Assembly: GCF_002979865.1 (NCBI RefSeq)
Contig: NZ_PCPZ01000002.1
Location: 186,001-250,000, forward strand
Source: Arthrobacter sp. MYb214
GTDB taxonomy: Bacteria; Actinomycetota; Actinomycetes; Actinomycetales; Micrococcaceae
DNA length: 64,000 nucleotides
Direction: 5' to 3'
Shown here: in pieces, positions 53,701-60,532 of the stretch
How positions within the stretch are numbered: the first letter of the stretch is position 1
How the letters are laid out: each line of letters starts with the position of its first letter
Notes under the pieces: generated by a model
Databases searched by the model: none
Told to the model about the DNA's origin: nothing
What the model saw: only the letters and a program-made list of their open reading frames with translations
Position numbers and translations under genes: made by a program

Positions 53701-54199
53701 GGCTTCTGATGCCAAGCGGACCCTGGTCCTTGCAACAGCGTCGGATCCGAAGCTGCGGGCCAGCGTTGATGGCGAATCCCTGCGTTCGGTGTCCTATCCC
53801 GAGGATTCGGAAACTCGATGGGCCCAGGCTTACGAGCTTCCTGCCAAGGGCGGCAAGCTGACGTTGTCGCACAAGGACTCCACGGCCATACCGGTTCTGG
53901 TGCTCAGCGCGATAGTTCTGCTGATTACCGTCCTCTTGGCCATTCCGGTGCCAAGCTCGCGGCGATTCGCCAACTACCGCAACAACGAATACCGCTTCCG
54001 TGAACCACGCGACGAAAATGAAGAACTCGCCGACGGCTCGGCCGTTTTGGCGGCCGCCGAAGTCCAGAGCCCGGCTACCGGCACCATGCCACTGAGCCGA
54101 CGCGAGGCACGCGAACGCGCCAGCGAGATGCGTGAGAACTTGACCCCGAAGCTCAGCGACCGGATTTCGGACGCCGATGCCGAGCAGGAGAAGAAGTAG
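50729..54199 (+). CDS. Giant GT2 glycosyltransferase with polytopic membrane domain
   Basis: About 1156 residues. The N-terminal GT-A domain (residues 1-300) has HVTAIVASHDGADFLPRTL, WIIHDDSMPAPDALEQL (DxD-like), GMFIRREVFEQLGGFD and GRGDDVDLCWRNRLAG. The translated fold begins upstream of any ATG/GTG/TTG: the frame is open from 50660 and holds only CTG 50675 and ATT 50729 as candidates. I place the start at ATT 50729, overlapping the whiB stop (TAATT). Then about 12 transmembrane helices (residues 330-790), a Ser/Ala-rich extracytoplasmic domain and a last helix (PVLVLSAIVLLITVLLAIPVP). Role: envelope glycan synthesis is probable; target unknown. Overlaps the next gene by one base. Confidence 0.8.
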   Translation: MRPPIHVTAIVASHDGADFLPRTLAALRNQSRPIERFVGVDASSSDASLEVLRANLPSNSALLVADEGSLGLSLEVAVSQLPEARLDRDEWLWIIHDDSMPAPDALEQLTRTVEASESVSIAGCKLLDIDNPRHLVEVGLSVDRKAQRLTMIDIDEVDQGQYDGRSDYFAVSSAGMFIRREVFEQLGGFDPAIPGRGDDVDLCWRNRLAGHRVVVVPSAKMYHQVEVVDSLAGPREAKRSEVFQRLKFASPLELPFLWIGLLLGGIGHFLVALLAKDPGHGFSHLASVLRGLFSPGKLAASRRNVAQIREIPRRQVRKLMVSGAQVREYRRNVNTGRADGEVYGDGSGADAMVEPSGDNFSDFVRIARPPRTTAVLSLILALLLSGAASLVAWRSLLGSTALSGGALRPLSNSNQEIGANALSWWQNITTGLSAPPDNSDVLFWLFSLVTFNHANEASIYLFFAAMPLAALTAWWGIGAVSRSRAVRFFAALIWALLPSLVSSLASGRVGSVLIHILLPLFFLAIIRAMNAHVAIEGAKPKNPKQQSVSAWTASASAALLLWVISAGSVSFFLTASILIYVLAIFSVRRARSLWWIPLPAIVWNLPLLFAGLGDLRLLFTEPGAARAFSPAAPWQMLLGFPESFNTNASLVGWDFLPAGPWALVAALLVGAPIIVLAVFGTLSSSLSHSSSMRRNSRRLLWGAVLSLAAGWAVGFVPFTLDSHTAVSAYTGPFVSFAMFALLAAAANALAALRHEDQPRSMRTQGSRPAMSLMAAFSVIAVLASGAVLLGAQLNPAAESETLTSLNSAQQVHSSQPRTLPATAADAGRSEFQKRTLVLSPRSSGEIDSQLVSGSGETLDSISRYSQVKQLTGPLLDPERNEASATAQVQSKAVAMLLSESALDSRESLRDLGVGFVVLNETGESVPATVRILDAATGLASVGQTDSGWLWRVDYEADEENQGAGFARVVAENGDVSVLPTQRGKIANLEIPASDAKRTLVLATASDPKLRASVDGESLRSVSYPEDSETRWAQAYELPAKGGKLTLSHKDSTAIPVLVLSAIVLLITVLLAIPVPSSRRFANYRNNEYRFREPRDENEELADGSAVLAAAEVQSPATGTMPLSRREARERASEMRENLTPKLSDRISDADAEQEKK

Positions 54200-56820
54200 T
54201 GAGCGACGAGAAGAACGTGAACTCAGCGGATTCTGCTGACAAGCCAACTGAACAGACCCCGGCCCCGAAACCGGCCTCCGCGCAACCAGAAGCCAAGGAC
54301 ACCACCCCAGTGTCGGCGACACTATCGCGTGCTGAGACAAAGGCTGCCAAGGCCCGGGCCAAGGTCGATGCCAAATTGGACAAGGCCCGCGCCAAGGAAG
54401 CCCAGGCCCGGTCCAAGGCCGAAGCGAAGAACGCCGAGAAAGCGGCGAAGGCTGAAGCCAAGGCCGCTCAGCGGGAAGAACCAAAAGCAAAGCCGCAGCC
54501 TGAGGCGAAGTCAGGGAACAAGGACGCCAAGGAAACGGTGCCCACCGCGCAGGCTGCCCAGGCGAAGGCTCAAGGCGAACCGGCGGAACAGAAGCCGGCT
54601 CCCAAGCCGGACTCCGTTCAAGCCGGATCGGAGCAGCCCGAGGCTGCGCACGCCAAACTGCCTGCAGCTGATGCAGCCGCCGCGGGCACCACTGATGCAG
54701 CTGCGCAGCCGGAACACTCCCAGGGCGCCGAGCCTGCCAAGAACGCCGGCCCAGCCGCGGCTGGAAGCAAGACGGGGCCTGGTGCCGCCCAGGACGCTGG
54801 ACCGAAGAAGCCTGCAGCCCAGGACCCTGTAGTTGTTCCCGAACCAGTCAAGCCGCCGGCCGCAGAAGCGGCTAGGGCTTCCGGGAAGCAGAACGATGCC
54901 GGGGACTCCTCGGGGCAGCAAGGCGCAGCTGCGCAAGTTGCCGGCGTGGCAGCCACTGGTGCCGCAGCTGGCGCTGGTTCCACCGAGGCTGAGAAGAACC
55001 AGCCGGCCGGCCCGAAGCCTGGAGAAGAAGCCGCAAAGGCATCAGAACCGGAAGATCCGAAGGCTGCCAAGCGCCGCCATCGGCTGGAGAAGGTTCGCGC
55101 GCGGAACGCCGCGAAGGAAGAACTTGCCGCTGCCAGTGCGCTGGATGCGCCCGCAGCCGGGCCGCAGGCGGAATCGGCTGACGGCAACGTCTCGAAGCGT
55201 CGCCAGAAGCTGGACAAGGCCCGCGCCGCGGCCTCCAAGGATGCGGCTGCCGCGCCGACGCGCAAGAAGACCGGCGCGGTTCTGCTCAGCCTGGTAGCCG
55301 TCGCGGCTGCTGGCGCTGCAGTGGGTGCCGGATCAATTTTTGCCCCGGCACCGGCCGAAAAGTCTTTGCCAGCTGCCGTGACGAACCTGCCCGCAGGTGA
55401 CTCCAGCAGCGTTTGCTCGGCAACCCCGCAGCTGCTCAAGGGCGTGGAAGGCACCGATGCGCAGTTCGCCCCAGGTGCCAAGGACATTTCCAGCAACTTG
55501 CGCAGCATTGCTGTTTCGGATCTGGCCAAGCGCATTCCGGGCTCCTCCTTCACCAAGCTCGATGGCAGCGGCGCGCATGAGCTGACTGGACGCATCGCTG
55601 AGGATGAAGCTGCCGAGGCCCGTGGCGCTGATGATGAGGGCCTGACCGGCCGCGCCAGCAAGATTTCAACCGCCAACGATATCGATGACGCCCAGGTCTA
55701 CACCTTGCAGCCGCTGGGCGAACTCGCTTCGAAGGGCAGCGCCGTGCGCAGCTACCAAGCCAAGGATGGCGACCTGGCAGGGCTTGCTGCCGCAACGTGC
55801 CAGGCCCCGGCGTCCAACTGGCGATTCACCGGCCTGCAGACAAGTACCGGATCCACCAGCGTGATGCATTTGGCCAACCCAACGCATACCACTGCCCAGG
55901 TGTCCCTGCGGCTTCGAGGTCCAGACGGCTTGATCGACACCTCGACGCTGCAGAACATTGTCCTGGCAGCGGGGGAGAGCCGGGCCATCGTGCTCGGCGG
56001 CTACGCGCAGAACCTGAATTCTGTTTCGGCTGAAATCACCAGTGTTGGCGGAAAAATCACTGCATCGGTCCAACAGGCCGCCCTGCGCGGTTTGACCCCG
56101 TCGGGTGTTGAACTGGTCAGCGCCAACGCGACGGCTTCCAATAGCCAGGTGATTCCGGGAGTGTGGATCGAGAGCAAGGAGAATATTTCCAAGCTCAGCA
56201 AGGACAACAAGTCGTTGGTTCCACAGCTGCACGTTGCGGCAACAGGCTCCTCGGGCGCTGGATTCAAGGTGAAGGTCCTGGGCGAAGACGGCGAAGTCGC
56301 CGCCAGCTTCGACGATAACCTCGCCGTCGACTCCGACGCGACGAAGATTGTGGATCTGACCCAGCTGGCTGGTGGCTATTACACGGTAGTTGTCGAGTCC
56401 GATGCTCCGGTCACCGCAGCGGTGAAGATGGTTCGCGGTGCGGACCCGAAGGACTCCTCGGACACTGCCTGGGCGGTGAGCTCCAACGCGCTAGCCGGTA
56501 CGCAGGCCATGCCGCTGTCGGCTAATGGCACTGGGAAATTCGCCATCGCCGCCGTAGCTGCAGACTCAGCGGTGGAAGCAGTGGTGGTTAATAAGGACGG
56601 CAAGCTGGAGGAACCGAAGAAACTCCAGATCAAGGCCGGGCAGAATGTTGTCTTTGACCCGAAATCTGTCTCCGAAGATGCCCAAGCAGTCATCTTCTCG
56701 ACAGATGCCAACGCTTACCTGGCCCAGCTGGTGCTCGGTTCCGAACGTTCCATCGCTTGGGCTGCCATGCCACAGGCGAATGCCGGACGCGACGGCATTG
56801 TGGTGAACATCGGCGGCTAG
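54199..56820 (+). CDS. DUF5719 family protein with long disordered cytosolic tail
   Basis: 873 residues. Residues 1 to about 350 are an Ala/Lys/Pro/Glu-rich, coiled or disordered segment (ETKAAKARAKVDAKLDKA). One helix follows (TGAVLLSLVAVAAAGAAVGAG) and then about 490 residues outside the membrane: the DUF5719 domain, beta-sandwich-like, with LTGPDGLIDTSTL-like LRGPDGLIDTSTLQN and SEITSVGGKITASVQ. This protein follows a GT2 enzyme in many actinobacteria; function unknown. GTG 54199 starts one base inside the GT2 stop (TAGTG), so the pair is translationally coupled. CtaA follows by 26 bp. Confidence 0.82.
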   Translation: MSDEKNVNSADSADKPTEQTPAPKPASAQPEAKDTTPVSATLSRAETKAAKARAKVDAKLDKARAKEAQARSKAEAKNAEKAAKAEAKAAQREEPKAKPQPEAKSGNKDAKETVPTAQAAQAKAQGEPAEQKPAPKPDSVQAGSEQPEAAHAKLPAADAAAAGTTDAAAQPEHSQGAEPAKNAGPAAAGSKTGPGAAQDAGPKKPAAQDPVVVPEPVKPPAAEAARASGKQNDAGDSSGQQGAAAQVAGVAATGAAAGAGSTEAEKNQPAGPKPGEEAAKASEPEDPKAAKRRHRLEKVRARNAAKEELAAASALDAPAAGPQAESADGNVSKRRQKLDKARAAASKDAAAAPTRKKTGAVLLSLVAVAAAGAAVGAGSIFAPAPAEKSLPAAVTNLPAGDSSSVCSATPQLLKGVEGTDAQFAPGAKDISSNLRSIAVSDLAKRIPGSSFTKLDGSGAHELTGRIAEDEAAEARGADDEGLTGRASKISTANDIDDAQVYTLQPLGELASKGSAVRSYQAKDGDLAGLAAATCQAPASNWRFTGLQTSTGSTSVMHLANPTHTTAQVSLRLRGPDGLIDTSTLQNIVLAAGESRAIVLGGYAQNLNSVSAEITSVGGKITASVQQAALRGLTPSGVELVSANATASNSQVIPGVWIESKENISKLSKDNKSLVPQLHVAATGSSGAGFKVKVLGEDGEVAASFDDNLAVDSDATKIVDLTQLAGGYYTVVVESDAPVTAAVKMVRGADPKDSSDTAWAVSSNALAGTQAMPLSANGTGKFAIAAVAADSAVEAVVVNKDGKLEEPKKLQIKAGQNVVFDPKSVSEDAQAVIFSTDANAYLAQLVLGSERSIAWAAMPQANAGRDGIVVNIGG

Positions 56821-56846
56821 GAATCCGCCATTAAGGAACTGGATAA

Positions 56847-57776
56847 TTGAAGACCCCTTTCGCATGGCTGGCTGAGCGAATCACGCTGGAACGTAGTTCG
56901 CTCAAGGCAGCTTCGCTATCGGCAATGATCGCAGCGATTCTGATTATTGTCGGCGGCGGTGTCGTTCGAGTCACCGGGTCAGGACTAGGCTGCCCCGACT
57001 GGCCAACCTGCACCGGCGGCTCCATCGCGCCAACCGCTGAAATGGGGATTCACGCGACCATCGAGTTCGTCAATCGGCTGCTCACCTTTGTCCTGTGCGC
57101 AGCGGTTGGTTGGGTCATCATTGCCGCCCGACTGCAACGCGAACCAGTTCCGGGCATCACCCGATGGGCGTGGTTCCAGTTCTGGCTTGTTGTGCTCAAT
57201 GCGGTCATTGGCGGGATCACCGTCTGGGTGAAACTGAACCCCTACGTAGTTGCCGCCCATTTCCTGGCTGCAACCTTGCTGCTCACTGCCGCTGCGGCCA
57301 CCTGGGACAAGGTGCAGAATCTGGGAAACGCCGGCTCAAAAGCCAGTACGGATTCGCTGAAGTCGCTGGGAACCTGGTTAGTTGTTCTCAGCGCCCTGCT
57401 CGTCATTATTGGCACCGGGGTGACCGGCTCAGGTCCGCATGCCGGAGACTCGGCCGAGGTCCCGCGGATGGGCTTCGACTGGCTGCAGATCACTCTCGTG
57501 CATGCCGCAGCAGCCGTGGGCGCACTGGTTGTTGCTTTGGTGATGTGGCGTCAAGCAAGAAAAGAACAAGTACCGGACGTGGCGCACAAAGCCAAGCTCT
57601 ACCTCTGGGTATTGGCCGGACAGGGGCTGCTCGGAGCGATCCAGGCCATGACCAGCCTGCCAGAGCTGCTTGTGGTCGCCCACCTGGTTGGTGCTGCGCT
57701 GGTATGGATCGGTGCCGTGCGCGTTGGCCTGGCCTCCCATGCGCCGGGACGTGAAAGCCGGATCCAGGCCAGCTAG
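56847..57776 (+). CDS. ctaA: Heme A synthase (COX15/CtaA family)
   Basis: 309 residues, eight helices. Oxidises the heme O methyl group to make heme A for aa3 oxidase. Motifs: GGGVVRVTGSGLGCPDWPTC with a Cys pair, IEFVNRLLTFVL, NPYVVAAHFLAATLLL, ITLVHAAAAVGAL and LLVVAHLVGAALVW with the haem-ligand His. In the first motif the residue before Arg is Asn rather than the His of many bacterial enzymes; I believe actinobacterial forms share this. TTG 56847 has AAGGA 9 nt upstream. Reads in line after DUF5719; other aa3 assembly genes are not here. Confidence 0.9.
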   Translation: MKTPFAWLAERITLERSSLKAASLSAMIAAILIIVGGGVVRVTGSGLGCPDWPTCTGGSIAPTAEMGIHATIEFVNRLLTFVLCAAVGWVIIAARLQREPVPGITRWAWFQFWLVVLNAVIGGITVWVKLNPYVVAAHFLAATLLLTAAAATWDKVQNLGNAGSKASTDSLKSLGTWLVVLSALLVIIGTGVTGSGPHAGDSAEVPRMGFDWLQITLVHAAAAVGALVVALVMWRQARKEQVPDVAHKAKLYLWVLAGQGLLGAIQAMTSLPELLVVAHLVGAALVWIGAVRVGLASHAPGRESRIQAS

Positions 57777-57787
57777 AGAAGATGGCC

Positions 57788-58246
57788 CTAGTAGTCCGGA
57801 TCCTCAGGGAAATATGCGGGGTCCACTTCCGAGATGGGTTTCATCCAAAGCTGCGCGACCTCGTGCACCACGCACTGATGGACCAGATCCAAGAGTTCGC
57901 CGGTGTTTTCCGCAATCTGCTCAATGGGCAAGCGATAAATGATGATGCGCGCTGGGCGGATAGCCGAAGCTGATTTTGATGATGCAAGCGGCACCCGCTC
58001 GCCCAGTGCAGCAGCCTGTTCCAGCAGCTTGTCACTGGGCACCGGATCAATCAGGAAATCGATCTTTTCAATTTCTCCGGGCCAGCGTTCCGAGAGCCTT
58101 TGCGCACTGGCCATCACGGCATCATCAAATCGTTCCGGCCGTGAACGGTAAGCAGGAAGATGCATGGGCATCAGCGGGCCACGCCGCCCGCGTCCGTGGC
58201 GGTGGCGACGGGAACCGCTTGGCGGATCAGGCAACTTGGAGTTCAT
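57788..58246 (-). CDS. Metallopeptidase-family (zincin-like, PF06262) protein with broken active site
   Basis: 152 residues. Small soluble protein of the minimal zincin family: RPERFDDAVMASAQRL, FLIDPVPSDKL, ARIIIYRLPIEQIA and the metal-motif position VVHEVAQLWMKP. The expected HExxH reads HEVAQ, with the second His lost and no third-ligand motif visible, so it is likely catalytically inactive. Basic N-terminus (RRHRHGRGRRG). Leaderless: minus-strand TAGGCT then 6 nt then ATG 58246. Divergent from DUF3499, the usual partner in actinobacteria. Confidence 0.82.
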   Translation of the reverse strand: MNSKLPDPPSGSRRHRHGRGRRGPLMPMHLPAYRSRPERFDDAVMASAQRLSERWPGEIEKIDFLIDPVPSDKLLEQAAALGERVPLASSKSASAIRPARIIIYRLPIEQIAENTGELLDLVHQCVVHEVAQLWMKPISEVDPAYFPEDPDY

Positions 58247-58252
58247 TAACTC

Positions 58253-58339
58253 AGCCTAGCGCTTGCGACACTGTGCCGGTGCCCATCAGCCCGCAAATGG
58301 GCGAAGATCCCAAGGATGTGCTGACCAGCCGAGTAGAAT
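58253..58339. promoter_or_regulatory. Divergent leaderless promoters for metallopeptidase and DUF3499 genes
   Basis: Minus-strand TAGGCT (58253-58258) ends 6 nt before ATG 58246; plus-strand TAGAAT (58334-58339) ends 7 nt before GTG 58347. Both genes therefore start at or next to +1. The 75 bp between carry whatever regulatory site they share; I see no palindrome. Confidence 0.55.
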
Positions 58340-58346
58340 GGCAAAC

Positions 58347-58739
58347 GTGGAAGGTCTTCGTCTTTGTTCTCGCCCAGCCTGCCGTGAAACGGCCCGCGCT
58401 ACTCTTACCTACGTATACGCAGATTCAACTGCTGTTCTTGGGCCTTTGGCGACGTACCCGGAACCGCACTGCTATGACCTGTGCGCCCGCCATGCGAACC
58501 GTCTGACAGTTCCCAGCGGGTGGAGCCTGATCCGTGGCGCCATCCCAGATGTGCTTGAACCAGAAGATGAGCTGAACGCGTTGGTGAATGCCGTCCGCGA
58601 TCGCGAACCAAAGGTTCGCGAACCTCGCCATGCATCGGATTCGCCCATTGATTCGGTCCGTCCCCGCGATATCCGTGCACAGCGCTTTGACACTCGCGTC
58701 CGCTTGGCTGTGCTCCCAGCTGGCGACGAAGAAGCCTAG
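58347..58739 (+). CDS. DUF3499 domain-containing protein (zinc-ribbon-like)
   Basis: 130 residues from GTG 58347. Cys/His pattern LCSRPACRETA ... HCYDLCARHANRL gives two Cys pairs plus His that could bind zinc, followed by WSLIRG and a charged, Arg/Glu-rich tail ending VLPAGDEEA. DUF3499 is actinobacterial, function unknown, and usually sits by whiB/GT2/manB genes. The ATG at 58338 is rejected as start because it lies inside the -10 box. Confidence 0.83.
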   Translation: MEGLRLCSRPACRETARATLTYVYADSTAVLGPLATYPEPHCYDLCARHANRLTVPSGWSLIRGAIPDVLEPEDELNALVNAVRDREPKVREPRHASDSPIDSVRPRDIRAQRFDTRVRLAVLPAGDEEA

Positions 58740-58948
58740 ACCTTCTTCTCGAAGAATTCTTGAACCTGCATCGGCACTTCGGCGGCATCTGCAGCACCTC
58801 TTTGTGTCCTAGCTGAAATCCAATTGTGGTGTGGTAATCCGTCAGATGACTCGCCTCGCTGGATATGCTAAAGGCGCGTGCGCCGTACTCGGCCCGTAAA
58901 GCAACCCCAAAACAGCACACCATCGCGCGAATTGCAGGAGGACTCCTC

Positions 58949-60460
58949 ATGGCTGAGGCGGCGAAAAACCCCACTGGAGGGCAAGGAACTACGGGCCAGC
59001 CGGCACCGGCTGCCACTGGCAACATGCCAGGCCCACAGACCAGCCTGAGCCAAAAAGCTGAAGAGCTTACTGCGCGCCTGGAAAAGCACAAGAACCAGGC
59101 CCAGGCAAACGCCGCTGCCCAAAAGGAAGAAGCCCGCAAAGAGGCCATCCGCCGCGCGATGTCCGGCAAAACCGACGCCGAGACCAAGAACCCAACTGCA
59201 GCTCCTGCAGCCAAGGCGCAGCCTGCCCCCGTGAAGCCAGCGGCAGACAAGCCTGCCGCGACCCCTGCGGCCAAGCCAGCTGAGGCCAAGCCTGCTGCGG
59301 CCAAAGCCCCGGCAACCAAGCAGCCGGTCAAGCCAGCGCCCGTCAAGCCCGCGGCGTCCAAGCAGGCAGCCGCCAAGCCAGTTGCGGCCAAACCTGCGGC
59401 CGCGAAGCCTGCCGCCAAGGCGCCCGCTGCGAAGCCGGCCGCTAAAGAGCCAGTAGAAGATGTCATTCGCGCCATCAAGCTGCCGCACGAAATCGAAGCG
59501 GAGAAGCAGGTGCAAAGCGAAGCCGCCGCCGGTGCCGGGAAGTCCGCTGAGCCGCAGGCCAGCGAGAAGGCAACCACCGCGCAAAGCGTGCCACCGGTGT
59601 CTGCTGCTCCGAAGACCGGATCCCTGCCAACAACAAAGGCTGCCGTTGCCCAGGCGCGCAACCGCGTCTTTGGCAGCTACGCGCCAGAACCGGAACCTTC
59701 CGAAGCGGCCGTGAAGCGCCGGGTTGCGCGCGAACGGGCGCTGAACTCGAAGCCGGCCCTGGGCCGTACTGCCCAGGTGATCGTGGCTCTGGTCTTCCCG
59801 CTGCTGACCTTGATCGCTGCCATCCGTTTGGTCGCGACGCCGGCTTTCCTGGCTCTGTCCTACGGCCGCCCTGGATTCCCGAGCGATTCCTTTGGTTTCA
59901 CCGATTCTGAACGCCTGACCTACGGCAGCTACGGTGTGGATTACCTGAACAACTTTGCCGGCCCCGAATACTTGGCCGGCTTGAAGCTTTCCACCGGTTC
60001 AAGCATGTTCACCGAAGGGGAAGTCCAGCACATGGTGGACGTGAAGAACCTCATCGGGTTCGCCTATATCCTCGGAGCTTTTCTAGCGGTCATCTTGATC
60101 ATCGGTGTTTGGTACCTCGCCAAGCGCTATGCAGGCGGCGTACGGCGTGCATTGTTCTCGGGAGCGATCTTGGCCTTGGCGGGCATTGCTGCGCTGGCCG
60201 TCTCCGCGATTGTGGGATGGGACAATTTCTTCACCCAGTTCCATGCCCTCTTCTTCTCCGACGGCACCTGGACCTTCAACGTCAGCGATACGCTGATCCG
60301 CCTGTACCCAGAGCAGTACTGGCTCGATAGCGCCATTGGCATCGCCGTGCTGGTGCTGGCCACGATCGTCGCTGTATTGATCAGTTGCTGGCCAACCGGC
60401 CGCCGCCGTGAGGCGGCCCGGCTGCGCCAGGAGGCCCGTGCGTTCGGCATTGGCAACTAG
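58949..60460 (+). CDS. TIGR01906 (DUF1461) family integral membrane protein with AKP-rich tail
   Basis: 503 residues from ATG 58949 (AGGAGG 6 nt upstream). The first 270 residues are a low-complexity tail built of degenerate AAKPA/KPAP units at about 80-170. Then comes the membrane core: VIVALVFPLLTLIAAIRLVA, a soluble loop YGRPGFPSDSFGFTDSER, three more helices and the TIGR01906 signature DNFFTQFHALFFSDGTWTF with DTLIRLYPEQYWLDSA. Function unknown. The tail resembles that of the DUF5719 protein in style but not in sequence. Ends before a hairpin shared with the convergent fadD gene. Confidence 0.83.
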   Translation: MAEAAKNPTGGQGTTGQPAPAATGNMPGPQTSLSQKAEELTARLEKHKNQAQANAAAQKEEARKEAIRRAMSGKTDAETKNPTAAPAAKAQPAPVKPAADKPAATPAAKPAEAKPAAAKAPATKQPVKPAPVKPAASKQAAAKPVAAKPAAAKPAAKAPAAKPAAKEPVEDVIRAIKLPHEIEAEKQVQSEAAAGAGKSAEPQASEKATTAQSVPPVSAAPKTGSLPTTKAAVAQARNRVFGSYAPEPEPSEAAVKRRVARERALNSKPALGRTAQVIVALVFPLLTLIAAIRLVATPAFLALSYGRPGFPSDSFGFTDSERLTYGSYGVDYLNNFAGPEYLAGLKLSTGSSMFTEGEVQHMVDVKNLIGFAYILGAFLAVILIIGVWYLAKRYAGGVRRALFSGAILALAGIAALAVSAIVGWDNFFTQFHALFFSDGTWTFNVSDTLIRLYPEQYWLDSAIGIAVLVLATIVAVLISCWPTGRRREAARLRQEARAFGIGN

Positions 60461-60483
60461 CTGGCACAAGGCTTAAAGCACTG

Positions 60484-60512
60484 GGGGAGCAGTTCATGGC
60501 GAACTGCTCCCC
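60484..60512. terminator. Bidirectional terminator between TIGR01906 and fadD genes
   Basis: GGGGAGCAGTTC (60484-60495) pairs with GAACTGCTCCCC (60501-60512), perfect 12-bp stem, loop ATGGC, between convergent genes. Confidence 0.75.
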
Positions 60513-60532
60513 ATTGCTTTACCCAGTGGGAA

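Noticed and set aside
54329-54832. Arg/Pro-rich alternative frame inside the DUF5719 tail
   Set aside because: It is the shifted reading of an Ala/Lys-rich repeat region; no ribosome site and no conserved motif.
59200-59460. Repeat array in the TIGR01906 gene as a CRISPR or DNA satellite
   Set aside because: The repetition is at protein level (AAKPA-like units with varied codons), without equal spacing or unique spacers.
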